A stretch of DNA of 64,000 nucleotides from positions 124,001-188,000 of the forward strand of contig NZ_JABMLK010000001.1 in the NCBI RefSeq assembly GCF_013394855.1, given 5' to 3'. This document shows, piece after piece, positions 18,871-27,986 of the stretch (its first letter is position 1; each line of letters begins with the position of its first letter). This DNA is from Limnobaculum xujianqingii. Lineage in GTDB: Bacteria > Pseudomonadota > Gammaproteobacteria > Enterobacterales > Enterobacteriaceae. Under the pieces are notes generated by a model, which did not search any database, was not told where the DNA came from, and saw nothing but the letters and a program-made list of their open reading frames with translations. A program made the translations under genes and the position numbers.

Positions 18871-19833
18871 TTACTCTCCGCTTACGGCATTAATGTACTT
18901 TTCCAGTACGATATTTTTACCACACAACACCACAGCGACTTTCTTGCTTTGAAATTCGGGGGCCAGCCGTAGTGCTGTGGCAAGGGCTACGCCAGCGGCT
19001 CCTTCAATCATCCAGCGATCGGTGCGGGCGATCAAACGCATGGCGTCGCGGATCTCTTGTTCACTGACTAATTCGCAACGATCGATGACCTGTTGACAAA
19101 CAGGAAAAGTTATCGCTCCGGGTTCTACGCCGCCAGCAGTGCCGTCTGACAGGGTTTCCTGCTCTTCTACCTCGATAATTTTACCCGCCTTGAGGCTGGC
19201 ATACATACTGGGTGCATTGGCAGGCCAGCAACCAATAATTTGAGTTTTAGGGGATAAATGCTTGAGGGCAGTGCCAATACCCGATATCAAACCTCCACCG
19301 CCAACGGCAATAAATACCGCATCCAGACCCTCTATTTGTTCTGCTATCTCTATGCCAGCAGTGCCCTGCCCGGCAATAATATATTTATCGTTATAAGGAG
19401 AAACAAAGGGCTTGCCCTGTAATCCAGCCTGCCTTGATGCCTCCAGCTCAGCCGCCAGCGCATCGCCTTCAACCAGTTCAATATCTGCGCCAAATGCGCG
19501 AATAGCATCCAGCTTTACCTGTGCCGCTGTAGCGGGAGCATACACGGTAACGGCTACGCCAGCTTCGCGTGCGGCCAATGCTAATGCCTGTCCATGGTTA
19601 CCGGTTGAAGCGGTGATTACGCCGCTCTGGCGTGATGTTTCATTGAGTAAGCGTATCTTATTGACAGCTCCCCGAAACTTAAATGACCCCGTATGCTGCA
19701 GGTGTTCGCATTTCAGATAGATCTGGCAGCCGCTGATTAATGATAACAATGGGCTATAGTCCAGCGGTGTGGTTCTGACCTGAGGACGAATTGCCATATG
19801 GGCTTCGGTAATCAATGGATAGAGGGAATTCAT
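18871..19833 (-). CDS. PLP-dependent threonine/serine dehydratase family protein
   Basis: A 320-residue fold-type II PLP enzyme. The cofactor lysine lies in S-F-K-F-R-G-A (about residue 52), the phosphate cup is V-G-G-G-G-L-I-S-G-I, and S-T-G-N-H-G-Q-A-L-A is the substrate loop. It lacks the C-terminal ACT domain of biosynthetic IlvA, so it is a catabolic-type threonine/serine dehydratase, an EutB-like enzyme (hydroxyectoine pathway) or a related ammonia-lyase. The ATG has an AAGGAG site 6 bases upstream. It diverges from the DUF1176 gene, and no regulator is adjacent. Confidence 0.82.
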   Translation of the reverse strand: MNSLYPLITEAHMAIRPQVRTTPLDYSPLLSLISGCQIYLKCEHLQHTGSFKFRGAVNKIRLLNETSRQSGVITASTGNHGQALALAAREAGVAVTVYAPATAAQVKLDAIRAFGADIELVEGDALAAELEASRQAGLQGKPFVSPYNDKYIIAGQGTAGIEIAEQIEGLDAVFIAVGGGGLISGIGTALKHLSPKTQIIGCWPANAPSMYASLKAGKIIEVEEQETLSDGTAGGVEPGAITFPVCQQVIDRCELVSEQEIRDAMRLIARTDRWMIEGAAGVALATALRLAPEFQSKKVAVVLCGKNIVLEKYINAVSGE

Positions 19834-20042
19834 ACGCGCTCCTTTAGGTTAGCAAACTTAGTTTTATCCTCTGGTTGATGGGTTGTCGAGCGGCAAGTTA
19901 ATTGAAAGTGAAAAGGGAGACTATTTTTAGTGAAATTATGCGAGATATCGCGAAGAATTTGTTCTGAAATAGACCGCGTTAATCAATATACTGAGCTCAA
20001 ATGACAGGCAGTAAAGTAACAAAAATCTTCAGGGAGAGGGCC

Positions 20043-22142
20043 GTGTTCAGAGTTATTTTTATATTACTGGCAGCAATATTTTCACCCATGCTGCTGGCAC
20101 AAACCGAAGGCGGTATGACCTTTGCCCATAAAGACTGGGAAATTGCCTGTGATAATACCCGTACCTGCCGTGCTGCGGGCTATGGCATCAACGAAGGGGA
20201 ACTTTCAGTGTTGCTGATGCGCCATGCGGGAGTCGGCCAAAAGGTCAGTGGGACCTTAGTTTTTGCTAGTTTTAACGATGATGAACAAACGCCTCAAAAG
20301 CAGAATACGGCGAAACTGTGGATTGACAGTAAGTCACAGGGCGCGCTGGCACTGGGTGAAAATACCCGTTTTCAATTATCTGATGCTCAGATTGAGACGC
20401 TGATTACTGCGCTGATTCGCGATAAGAAGGTTGAGTTTGAATACGATAAAAAGCGCTGGCAGCTTTCTGGTGCAGGTTTTAATGCCGTTATATTAAAAAT
20501 GGATGAGTATCAGGGACGACTGAACACGCCGGGGGCTATCCTTCGTAAAGGAAACCGAAGTGAAAGTGAGGTATTGCCTGCTCTTGCTCGCCCTGAAATT
20601 ATTGCGGCGGACGTTAATAAGAAAGCAACGCCGGTTGATTTAACGCCGGATCAAGTTAATAAAGTGAGTCACTGGTTAAAGCCAACGATTGAGGCGGAAT
20701 GTCCCGGTGTTGATGATGCTAGTGACGGTAAAAATAACTGGAAAGCTATTAATGTTGACGCTAAACACTCACTGATTCAGGTGTTGTGCTGGCGTGGGGC
20801 TTATAACGAAGGTCTGGCTTATTGGCTGGTGGATAATAATTTCAGCACTGAGCCTAAATTCATCACGTCTTCGGCCAGTGATTATGGCGATGGCATTATT
20901 TATTTGTCTCAGAAAGGTCGTGGGCTTGGCGACTGCTGGTGGGTAAAAAACTGGGTGTGGGATGGCAAAAACTTTGTTGTCAGCGAAGAGCTTTCTACCG
21001 GCGCCTGTAATGGCATAGAAGCCGGTGGTCCGTGGCAATTATATACCGTAGTCAGCACGGTGAAATCACTACAGGATATTGATGATGATAATGCAGCGGT
21101 AAAAGAGTTGTATCAGGCGCTGGAGGAAGAGCGTAAAAAGGACAATCAGTTACCGGTGGATAAAGTCATGGAGCGTTATTCACATATCAGCGATAACCAG
21201 ACTGAGTTTACCCTTCAATATATTGAACAAAATGGTGAATATCGTCTGCCAACAGAAAAATCATCAGCCGATATTAGCGATGATGAATGGCAAGCGTTTG
21301 TGAAGTCTGATGTGATAGCCGAAGAGACCGAACAGCGCGGAGCTTCTTATACGCTGGTGGATTTGGATGGCGACGGTCAGCGAGATTTGATTATCGATGC
21401 TTATATTGGTGGTACGGGGCTATTTAGCGATATTAGTGTATTAAAAAGACATAAAACTGAGTTTAATCCGGCAGGACCCAGCGCGCAAAACGGTGAGTTT
21501 GTTCCGGTAACCATGTATTCGTTGAACGGTCGTGGTGCTAATCAGGCTGACTATTGGATAAAACTCAATGGGCAAGTCTATGTTGCTTATCGCAACAGTA
21601 CTTTTGGTACAGATAATATCTATTTGTTAAAGCCGTTTAGTCAGTCAGCAAAAATACCAAAGATTACGATTCGTTATGAATATGCTCTGGCGTTGAGGAA
21701 AGAAAATGAACAGCCAAAAGAGGTGGTTCTGGATGCTGCCGAGCAGAGTGAACTGGAAAAAAGCTTAGCCAGAATGTCTAATCAAATGTTGCATGATGGC
21801 CTTCCTGTATGGAGTTTTGATAATCCAATTTGTCCTATTCCAGCTTCAGTCAGCAAAGAAAAGGCGCAGTTTTACTATACCGGTGACCATCTGCATTACA
21901 CCGTTGAACGGGTGGCTGATATCCCGGTGTGGTTAAAAGGGAAATGCTATGTTGGTAGCGTAGGTAGTCTTTTTGGTTCTTACTCCCCCAAGGAGGGGGT
22001 TGAGGCGTTTATGGTGATTACATCACCCGAAGAAAACGAGTCATTCCATACTTCAGTTGATTTAACCGGCTCAAGAAAAGTGCTGTCGATTAACCATTCC
22101 CGAGTGGATGTGGCAGAAAGCCACGGTATTTACGCTCGATAA
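20043..22142 (+). CDS. Exported DUF1176 protein with large C-terminal extension
   Basis: The 699-residue product begins M-F-R-V-I-F-I-L-L-A-A-I-F-S-P-M-L-L-A, a signal peptide cleaved before Q-T-E-G. The first 330 residues fit DUF1176: W-E-I-A-C-D-N-T-R-T-C-R-A-A-G-Y near the start and a paired-cysteine pattern, including D-C-W-W and S-T-G-A-C-N-G. DUF1176 proteins normally stop near 340 residues. Here about 350 more residues follow, with a calcium-loop-like D-L-D-G-D-G-Q-R-D-L around residue 438. The GTG at 20043 is preceded by AGGGAGAGG and gives the proper signal peptide, so it is preferred over ATG 20001. Function unknown; probably periplasmic. Confidence 0.8.
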   Translation: MFRVIFILLAAIFSPMLLAQTEGGMTFAHKDWEIACDNTRTCRAAGYGINEGELSVLLMRHAGVGQKVSGTLVFASFNDDEQTPQKQNTAKLWIDSKSQGALALGENTRFQLSDAQIETLITALIRDKKVEFEYDKKRWQLSGAGFNAVILKMDEYQGRLNTPGAILRKGNRSESEVLPALARPEIIAADVNKKATPVDLTPDQVNKVSHWLKPTIEAECPGVDDASDGKNNWKAINVDAKHSLIQVLCWRGAYNEGLAYWLVDNNFSTEPKFITSSASDYGDGIIYLSQKGRGLGDCWWVKNWVWDGKNFVVSEELSTGACNGIEAGGPWQLYTVVSTVKSLQDIDDDNAAVKELYQALEEERKKDNQLPVDKVMERYSHISDNQTEFTLQYIEQNGEYRLPTEKSSADISDDEWQAFVKSDVIAEETEQRGASYTLVDLDGDGQRDLIIDAYIGGTGLFSDISVLKRHKTEFNPAGPSAQNGEFVPVTMYSLNGRGANQADYWIKLNGQVYVAYRNSTFGTDNIYLLKPFSQSAKIPKITIRYEYALALRKENEQPKEVVLDAAEQSELEKSLARMSNQMLHDGLPVWSFDNPICPIPASVSKEKAQFYYTGDHLHYTVERVADIPVWLKGKCYVGSVGSLFGSYSPKEGVEAFMVITSPEENESFHTSVDLTGSRKVLSINHSRVDVAESHGIYAR

Positions 22143-22150
22143 CACATATA

Positions 22151-22187
22151 CAGGGCGCATTGAGCTTGCGCCCTGTCTGCCTTTTTT
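22151..22187 (+). terminator. Terminator of the DUF1176 gene
   Basis: CAGGGCGCA / TGCGCCCTG (22151-22175) forms a perfect 9-bp stem; a T6 run follows a few bases later. Confidence 0.8.
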
Positions 22188-22270
22188 CTGCTATTTCAAA
22201 CAGATCTGCTACTTTTTCAGCTCCGGGTATCCCTGTCCATCATTTAAATAGTCCTCTGGTGAAATAATCG

Positions 22271-22450
22271 AATTGTACGTTTTGCGATCCAGATCGTAGT
22301 ACAATTTAATTAAATTGAATTACAATCTCGTCATCGCAGTAGAAATACTCGCCATTTTTAACATCGTGTACAAGACAGGTGAGGGTCAGACAGATAAAGT
22401 TGGTAAAAACCGAAACTGATGTTGTAACGGCACAGTTTTCAGTACAACAA
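22271..22450 (+). promoter_or_regulatory. Candidate DgoR operator/promoter region
   Basis: AATTGTAC at 22271 and GTACAATT at 22299 are perfect inverted 8-mers 20 bases apart. They are followed by the palindrome AATTTAATTAAATT (22303-22316) and further (G/T)TACAA motifs near 22321, 22366 and 22441. They lie directly upstream of the autoregulated dgo operon. Assigning them to DgoR is inference. Confidence 0.5.
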
Positions 22451-22476
22451 CGACACTTATCACTCTGGAGTTATGG

Positions 22477-23175
22477 ATGCCACAGTCTGAAATGAGCAAA
22501 ACCGATCGCATTATTATCGAGCTGGGTAAGCAGATCGTACACGGTAAATATATTCCCGGTTCTGCGTTACCGGCAGAAACCGATCTTTGTGAAGAATTTA
22601 ATACCTCACGCAACATTATTCGTGAGGTGCTGCGCGCACTGGCAGCAAAGCGTTTAGTGGAGGTGCAGCGTTATCGGGGAGCATTTGTCACTTTTCGCAA
22701 TCAGTGGAGCTATCTCGACAGTGACGTTTTGCAATGGATTCTTGAGCATGATTATGACCCCCGGTTAATTGCCTCAATGAATGAAGTGCGTCACCTGGTC
22801 GAGCCAAGCATGGCCCGTTGGGCTGCGGAACGAGCAACACCCACCGAGCTGGTACAAATTGAAAGCGCGCTAAATGACATGATTATTCACAGTCAGGATC
22901 TCGATGCGTTTAACCGGGCAGATATTCGTTTTCATCAGGCTATTTTGGTGGCGACCCACAATCCAATATTACAGCAGTTAGGGGTTGCGATTAGTTCGCT
23001 ACAACATGCGGTGTTTGAACGCACTTATATGCCAGATGAAGATAATATGCCTCGCACACTGCGGGAGCATAAGGACTTGTACGATGCGATTCGTCATCAG
23101 GATATTGAGGCCGCAGAGAAGGCCGCTCTGGCGATGATTGCCAGTTCCACTCAGCGTTTGAAGGAGTCTACATGA
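22477..23175 (+). CDS. dgoR: D-galactonate operon repressor (GntR/FadR family)
   Basis: A 232-residue transcription factor. Residues 10-75 are the winged helix (A-L-P-A-E-T-D-L-C-E-E-F-N-T-S-R-N-I-I-R-E-V-L-R) and the rest is the all-helical FCD ligand domain. It is close to E. coli DgoR (229) along its length, including N-Q-W-S-Y-L-D-S-D-V-L-Q-W. In E. coli it represses the dgo operon until D-galactonate binds. GGAG lies 6 bases before the ATG. It is the first gene of the operon and overlaps dgoK by 4 bases. Confidence 0.94.
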   Translation: MPQSEMSKTDRIIIELGKQIVHGKYIPGSALPAETDLCEEFNTSRNIIREVLRALAAKRLVEVQRYRGAFVTFRNQWSYLDSDVLQWILEHDYDPRLIASMNEVRHLVEPSMARWAAERATPTELVQIESALNDMIIHSQDLDAFNRADIRFHQAILVATHNPILQQLGVAISSLQHAVFERTYMPDEDNMPRTLREHKDLYDAIRHQDIEAAEKAALAMIASSTQRLKEST

Positions 23176-24077
23176 TTGAGCAATTTATCGGCGTTGATTG
23201 GGGTTCAACCAATCTGAGAGCCTGGTTATTTGATGGCGATCTTTGCGTCGATACTCTGCGTTCTGAACGGGGTGTTACCCGTTTTGACGGGCAGCAGCCG
23301 GAAGCGATTTTTCATCAGCTGTTTGATAACTGGCTGGCTCAGTATCCTGACGGTATTCCCGTTGTTATGGCCGGCATGATTGGTAGCAATGCCGGATGGA
23401 TTCCTACTCCTTATCAAATGTGTCCGGCAAATTTAAGTCAGATCTCTCATCACTTAATGCCGGTGACTCAGCTAGCGCCAATGCGCGCCTGGATTGTGCC
23501 AGGCCTTGCCATTAATCAGGATGGCAACTGTAACGTCATGCGTGGTGAAGAGACTCAGTTAGTGGGTGCTCATGCACAAAAGTCAGCCGCTTATTATGTG
23601 ATGCCAGGCACCCATTGCAAATGGGTGCAAATGGATGGCGATACGGTAGCTGATTTTCGGACGGTTATGACCGGTGAATTGCATCATTTGCTGATTAACC
23701 ATTCTCTGGTTGGTGCGGGTATAGGGGTTCAACGCGAATCGCAACAGGCATTCAGACAAGGAATGGAAGTTGGCTTTAATGAAACCCATATTATTCGTCG
23801 CCTGTTTGAAACCCGGGCGTCTCATGTTCTTGGGCAGTTAGATCCTTCGGTGGTTCAGGAGTGGTTATCCGGGCTGCTTATTGGTAACGAAGTGGCGCAA
23901 ATGCAGCGGCAATATGTCGATGTGAATCAGCGCGGTATCACGATTATCGGTAACCAGAGTTTGACGGCGCGTTATCGTGAAGCGCTGGCTTTAGCCGGTA
24001 TTCCACATCAGGCCATTGATGGAGATGATGCCTTTAAATCCGGTATAAGGAGTCTGGTTTATGAGCTGGAAAACTAA
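23172..24077 (+). CDS. dgoK: 2-dehydro-3-deoxygalactonokinase
   Basis: A 301-residue kinase that phosphorylates 2-oxo-3-deoxygalactonate to the 6-phosphate with ATP, the second step of D-galactonate breakdown. The N-terminal phosphate motif G-V-D-W-G-S-T-N-L-R-A-W identifies the sugar-kinase fold, and the Met/Gly-rich V-V-M-A-G-M-I-G-S-N-A-G-W segment and P-G-T-H-C-K-W-V are typical of DgoK. It overlaps dgoR by 4 bases and dgoA by 17 bases, so the genes are translationally coupled. Confidence 0.94.
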   Translation: MIEQFIGVDWGSTNLRAWLFDGDLCVDTLRSERGVTRFDGQQPEAIFHQLFDNWLAQYPDGIPVVMAGMIGSNAGWIPTPYQMCPANLSQISHHLMPVTQLAPMRAWIVPGLAINQDGNCNVMRGEETQLVGAHAQKSAAYYVMPGTHCKWVQMDGDTVADFRTVMTGELHHLLINHSLVGAGIGVQRESQQAFRQGMEVGFNETHIIRRLFETRASHVLGQLDPSVVQEWLSGLLIGNEVAQMQRQYVDVNQRGITIIGNQSLTARYREALALAGIPHQAIDGDDAFKSGIRSLVYELEN

Positions 24078-24678
24078 TTTTCCGCTAATTGCTATTTTGC
24101 GCGGTATTAAGCCTCAGGAAGTGGAGGCCCACGTTTCCGCCCTGATTGAGTCTGGTTTTGATGCCATTGAAATCCCCCTGAACTCACCGCCGTGGGAAAT
24201 CAGTATTCCAAAGATGGTAGAGCAGTTTGGCTCTCAGGCGCTGATTGGTGCAGGTACGGTATTAACGGTTGCTAACGTGGAACGGTTAGCCTCAATGGGC
24301 TGCCAAATGATTGTGACACCGAATACCAATCCTGCGGTTATTCGACGCTCTGTGGAGTTTGGTATGACGGTATGTGCTGGCTGTGCCACGGCAACAGAAG
24401 CATTTACCGCACTGGAGGCCGGGGCTCAAACGCTAAAAATATTCCCTTCTTCATCTTTTGGTCCTGACTATATTAAAGCGCTGAAAGCCGTTTTACCGCC
24501 AGAGGTACCGGTGTTTGCCGTGGGAGGCGTGACGCCGGAAAACCTCCATCAATATATGCGGGCGGGTTGCGTTGGTGCAGGGCTGGGAAGCGACTTATAT
24601 CGTGCTGGCCAGTCACCAGAGCAGACTCGCCAGCAAGCGCAACGTTTTGTTAAAGCCTATAAGGAAGTGCAGTTATGA
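24061..24678 (+). CDS. dgoA: 2-dehydro-3-deoxy-6-phosphogalactonate aldolase
   Basis: A 205-residue class I aldolase of the KDPG/KDPGal family that splits 2-oxo-3-deoxy-6-phosphogalactonate into pyruvate and glyceraldehyde 3-phosphate. Key segments are A-I-L-R-G-I-K-P near the N-terminus, G-A-G-T-V-L-T with the catalytic Glu region before it, T-P-N-T-N-P around residue 90, and K-I-F-P-S-S with the Schiff-base lysine near 126. Length and sequence match E. coli DgoA (205). It sits between dgoK and dgoD with overlaps on both sides. Confidence 0.94.
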   Translation: MSWKTNFPLIAILRGIKPQEVEAHVSALIESGFDAIEIPLNSPPWEISIPKMVEQFGSQALIGAGTVLTVANVERLASMGCQMIVTPNTNPAVIRRSVEFGMTVCAGCATATEAFTALEAGAQTLKIFPSSSFGPDYIKALKAVLPPEVPVFAVGGVTPENLHQYMRAGCVGAGLGSDLYRAGQSPEQTRQQAQRFVKAYKEVQL

Positions 24679-25823
24679 AAATTACTAAACTCACCACTTA
24701 CCGTTTAGCTCCACGCTGGATGTTTCTTAAAGTAGAAACCGATGAAGGCGTGACTGGCTGGGGGGAACCGGTGATTGAAGGCCGTGCTCGTAGCGTTGAA
24801 GCAGCGGTACATGAACTGTCAGAGATGATTATTGGTCAGGATCCTGCCCGTATTAATGATATCTGGCAAACCCTGTATCGCGGCGGATTTTATCGCGGCG
24901 GTCCTATTCTGATGAGTGCTATCTCTGGTATCGATCAGGCATTGTGGGATATCAAAGGTAAAGTGTTAGGGGTTCCGGTTTACCAACTGTTGGGTGGACT
25001 GGTGCGCGATAAAATTAAAGCCTATAGCTGGGTAGGCGGCGATCGCCCATCGGATGTAATCTCTGGTATTAACAAACTGAAAAATATCGGTTTTGATACC
25101 TTCAAGCTAAATGGCTGTGAAGAGATGGGGATCATTGATAATTCACGTAAAGTGGATGAAGCCGTAGCGGTAGTGGCTGAAATTCGTGAGGCTTTTGGTA
25201 ATAGCATTGAGTTTGGTCTGGATTTCCACGGCCGTGTTGATGCACCAATGGCAAAAATTCTGATTAAAGAACTGGAGCCTTATCGCCCGCTGTTTATTGA
25301 AGAGCCAGTGTTGGCGGAACAGGCGGAATACTATGTTCGTCTGGCGGCGCAAACCCATATCCCTATTGCAGCCGGTGAGCGCATGTTCTCCCGCTTTGAT
25401 TTTAAACGCGTACTGGCGGATGGCGGCCTGGGTATTGTTCAGCCCGATCTTTCCCATGCGGGTGGTATTACCGAGTGTTATAAGATTGCAGCAATGGCGG
25501 AATCTTATGATGTGGCGTTTGCTCCACATTGCCCACTGGGGCCGATTGCGCTGGCTTCCTGCCTGCATATTGATTTCGTGGCGCGTAATGCCGTGCTTCA
25601 GGAACAGAGTATGGGCATTCACTATAATCAGGGCGCAGAACTACTGGATTACGTGCTGAACAAAGAAGACTTCTCAATGGAAGATGGCCATTTCTATCCA
25701 CCAACCAAACCAGGGTTAGGGGTGGAAGTGAATGAAGAGTTGGTGATTGAACGTAGTAAGCAAGCTCCTGACTGGCGTAACCCAATTTGGCGTTATCCGG
25801 ATGGTGCTGTTGCCGAGTGGTAA
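24675..25823 (+). CDS. dgoD: D-galactonate dehydratase
   Basis: A 382-residue enolase-superfamily enzyme that removes water from D-galactonate to give 2-oxo-3-deoxygalactonate, the first catabolic step. The three metal ligands are in G-L-D-F-H-G, F-I-E-E-P-V and A-A-G-E-R-M-F, and the histidines of D-F-H-G and A-P-H-C-P-L-G-P serve as catalytic acid and base in the known enzyme. The length is the same as the family norm. It begins in a 4-base overlap with dgoA. Confidence 0.95.
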   Translation: MKITKLTTYRLAPRWMFLKVETDEGVTGWGEPVIEGRARSVEAAVHELSEMIIGQDPARINDIWQTLYRGGFYRGGPILMSAISGIDQALWDIKGKVLGVPVYQLLGGLVRDKIKAYSWVGGDRPSDVISGINKLKNIGFDTFKLNGCEEMGIIDNSRKVDEAVAVVAEIREAFGNSIEFGLDFHGRVDAPMAKILIKELEPYRPLFIEEPVLAEQAEYYVRLAAQTHIPIAAGERMFSRFDFKRVLADGGLGIVQPDLSHAGGITECYKIAAMAESYDVAFAPHCPLGPIALASCLHIDFVARNAVLQEQSMGIHYNQGAELLDYVLNKEDFSMEDGHFYPPTKPGLGVEVNEELVIERSKQAPDWRNPIWRYPDGAVAEW

Positions 25824-25897
25824 TAATGGCATTGTGAAAGCATCGCGTTTATTTAAAACGTAATTAACCGGTCAGTTTAATCATTAAAGCAATAAAA

Positions 25898-25931
25898 AGG
25901 CGTAATTACCCGCCGGGGTTCCCTTACGCCT
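25898..25931 (+). other. Intercistronic hairpin between dgoD and dgoT
   Basis: AGGCGTAA / TTACGCCT forms an 8-bp stem with an 18-base GC-rich loop. No T-run follows, so it is more likely an mRNA-stability or processing element than a terminator. It may set the ratio of enzymes to transporter. Confidence 0.5.
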
Positions 25932-26033
25932 GAATCTGACCAGCGCTGTTTTGACTACGTTGATAAATAAGGCAATAGAGCAATTTTTATTATTTTCCGG
26001 CAGTATAAAAACAATTAAACAGGATACTCTACA

Positions 26034-27335
26034 ATGGATAAAACAATCGATTCGGTAGAGGTAATAAAGCCCACCAAGCGTCGCTATATTACCTTACTGA
26101 TGATTTTTGTTACGGTGGTGATTTGCTATGTCGACAGGGCAAACCTGGCCGTAGCATCCGCTAAAATTCAACAGGAGTTTGGTATTACTAAAACGGAGAT
26201 GGGGTATGTTTTCTCTGCCTTCGCCTGGACTTACACCGCCTGCCAGATTCCGGGTGGTTGGTTTTTAGATCGGGTTGGTTCCAAGCTTACCTATTTTATC
26301 GCCATTATGGGCTGGTCAGTTGCCACGCTGCTGCAAGGCTTTGCCGGTGGCTTAGCGTCTCTTATTGGTTTACGGGCTGTGACCGGTCTGTTTGAAGCGC
26401 CAGCGTTTCCGGTGAATAACCGGGTTGTTACCAGCTGGTTCCCTGAGCAGGAACGCGCCGGTGCGGTAGGCTTTTATACCTCAGGACAGTTTGTTGGCCT
26501 GGCGTTTTTAACGCCAATGCTGATTTGGGTTCAGGAAATTCTGAGCTGGCACTGGGTGTTCTTTATTACGGGTGGTATCGGTATTATTTGGGCACTGATT
26601 TGGCATTTCAATTACCAAAACCCGAGAAAAAGCCAAGGGATAAATAAAGCTGAGCTTGAGTATATCGAGCAAGGCGGCGGTATGGTTGATGGTGATGCGC
26701 TGGTTGAGAAAAAAGAGAAAGTGCCATTTACTCGCGCTGACTGGAAACTGATTTTCCACCGTAAGCTGATCGGCGTCTATTTAGGTCAGTTCGCTATTAC
26801 TTCTATGTTGTGGTTCTTTCTGACCTGGTTCCCTAACTATTTGACTCAGGAGAAAGGGATTGCAGCGTTAACCGCGGGCTTTATGACCACAGTTCCTTTT
26901 CTGGCGGCTTTCTTTGGTGTATTACTTTCTGGTCAACTGGCCGATAAATTAACCCGCAGTGGTAAATCTATTGGTTTTGCCCGTAAGACTCCAATTATCT
27001 GCGGTTTATTGCTTTCTTCCTGCATTATGGGCGCTAACTACACCAACGATCCAATTTGGATTATGGTGCTGATGGCCGTAGCGTTTTTTGGTAATGGCTT
27101 TGCGTCGATTACCTGGTCACTGGTTTCATCGCTGGCTCCGGTTCGCCTGATTGGTTTAACCGGTGGGGTATTTAACTTTATCGGCGGTTTGGGTGGTATC
27201 ACGGTACCGCTGGTGGTGGGATATCTGGCACAAAACTACGGTTTTGCACCTTCGCTGATTTATATCTCTGTTGTAGCAGTGATTGGGGCGTTCTCGTATA
27301 TCTTGTTGGTTGGGGAAGTGAAGCGGATAGCTTGA
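26034..27335 (+). CDS. dgoT: D-galactonate:H+ symporter (MFS, anion:cation symporter family)
   Basis: A 433-residue, 12-segment inner-membrane carrier nearly identical in pattern to E. coli DgoT (430). Matching segments include [33 protein letters not shown] and the central [16 protein letters not shown]. It imports D-galactonate with protons. It lies 210 bp after dgoD, the only large gap in the operon, with a hairpin in between. Confidence 0.94.
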   Translation: MDKTIDSVEVIKPTKRRYITLLMIFVTVVICYVDRANLAVASAKIQQEFGITKTEMGYVFSAFAWTYTACQIPGGWFLDRVGSKLTYFIAIMGWSVATLLQGFAGGLASLIGLRAVTGLFEAPAFPVNNRVVTSWFPEQERAGAVGFYTSGQFVGLAFLTPMLIWVQEILSWHWVFFITGGIGIIWALIWHFNYQNPRKSQGINKAELEYIEQGGGMVDGDALVEKKEKVPFTRADWKLIFHRKLIGVYLGQFAITSMLWFFLTWFPNYLTQEKGIAALTAGFMTTVPFLAAFFGVLLSGQLADKLTRSGKSIGFARKTPIICGLLLSSCIMGANYTNDPIWIMVLMAVAFFGNGFASITWSLVSSLAPVRLIGLTGGVFNFIGGLGGITVPLVVGYLAQNYGFAPSLIYISVVAVIGAFSYILLVGEVKRIA

Positions 27336-27342
27336 TTTTCCG

Positions 27343-27368
27343 GGGCTATGACTGATAGGTTATAGCCC
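27343..27368 (+). terminator. Possible terminator of the dgo operon
   Basis: GGGCTAT / ATAGCCC stem with a 12-base loop, followed by TTGAGTTTTG rather than a clean T-run. It is moderately terminator-like. Confidence 0.45.
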
Positions 27369-27404
27369 TTGAGTTTTGTGTAAATTATTCTTATTAACTA
27401 TTGT

Positions 27405-27632
27405 GTATATTCCGGCCGTAAGGGCGATGTGCTCATATCATCCCGGTGCCCGGCCGGAAGATCGTCTGCCCTCAACTGTGGAGCGCGTCGGGCCTAAGCT
27501 GCCTACGGGCCGTTACAAAACACCTTTGGTGTTTTGCCCTTCGGGCCAGCGCGAGCGCTGTTCAAACAGGCTGTGCCTGTTTGTCGTTGGCTTACGCCAA
27601 GTCGACCCCCACGGCACCTTCTCCCTCCGATT
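27405..27632 (-). repeat. Dispersed structured element, copy 6 (reverse, expanded)
   Basis: This is the only copy on the minus strand. CCGGCCG (27412) and CGGCCGG (27451) form the terminal stem, and the GGCTTACGCC inner hairpin and the CCCTCCGAT end are present. Between inner hairpin and second stem it carries about 70 extra bases made of four perfect hairpins in tandem (27516-27582). Confidence 0.85.
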
Positions 27633-27689
27633 AGCTATGCTAAAACATAAAACTGAATCATCTGACTTTGTCAGCCATCTGAGCTAGCC

Positions 27690-27775
27690 CATGACGACTT
27701 CCCTCCGCTTTCATTTGCGTTACCCTCTCTCAACTGAATTTCAGTACTCACTAAGAAGGTCAACAGCCAGTTACC
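27690..27775 (+). repeat. Second intergenic repeat type (type B), short copy
   Basis: Shares CGACTTCCCTCCGC, TACCCTCT, a CTGAATTxCAGTxCTC block and AAGGTCAAC, in the same order, with 18100-18240, but lacks about 65 internal bases. It directly follows the reverse copy of the structured element. Confidence 0.6.
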
Positions 27776-27986
27776 TTATGTCTGGTATTAACAGATCTTT
27801 TATCTCTTCTCCCCTTGCTGTAACTCCAATTCCCTCCTATATCTATTTAACATCATTATGTTATTAATTTTCCTGGTAGTGAGGAAATCGCGATAACGGT
27901 GGAATTTTTTATAACCTTTCAGTGACAGTTGAAAATTTATCTTGCAACATAAAGATTCGTACAGGCGACAAGGTAGGAGCACATCG

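Noticed and set aside
27516..27582. Tandem hairpins considered as a CRISPR array
   Set aside because: The four units differ in sequence and length, are immediately adjacent without spacers and no cas gene is present.
27376..27687. 103-codon open frame after dgoT
   Set aside because: It reads through the reverse copy of the structured element and has no ribosome binding site.
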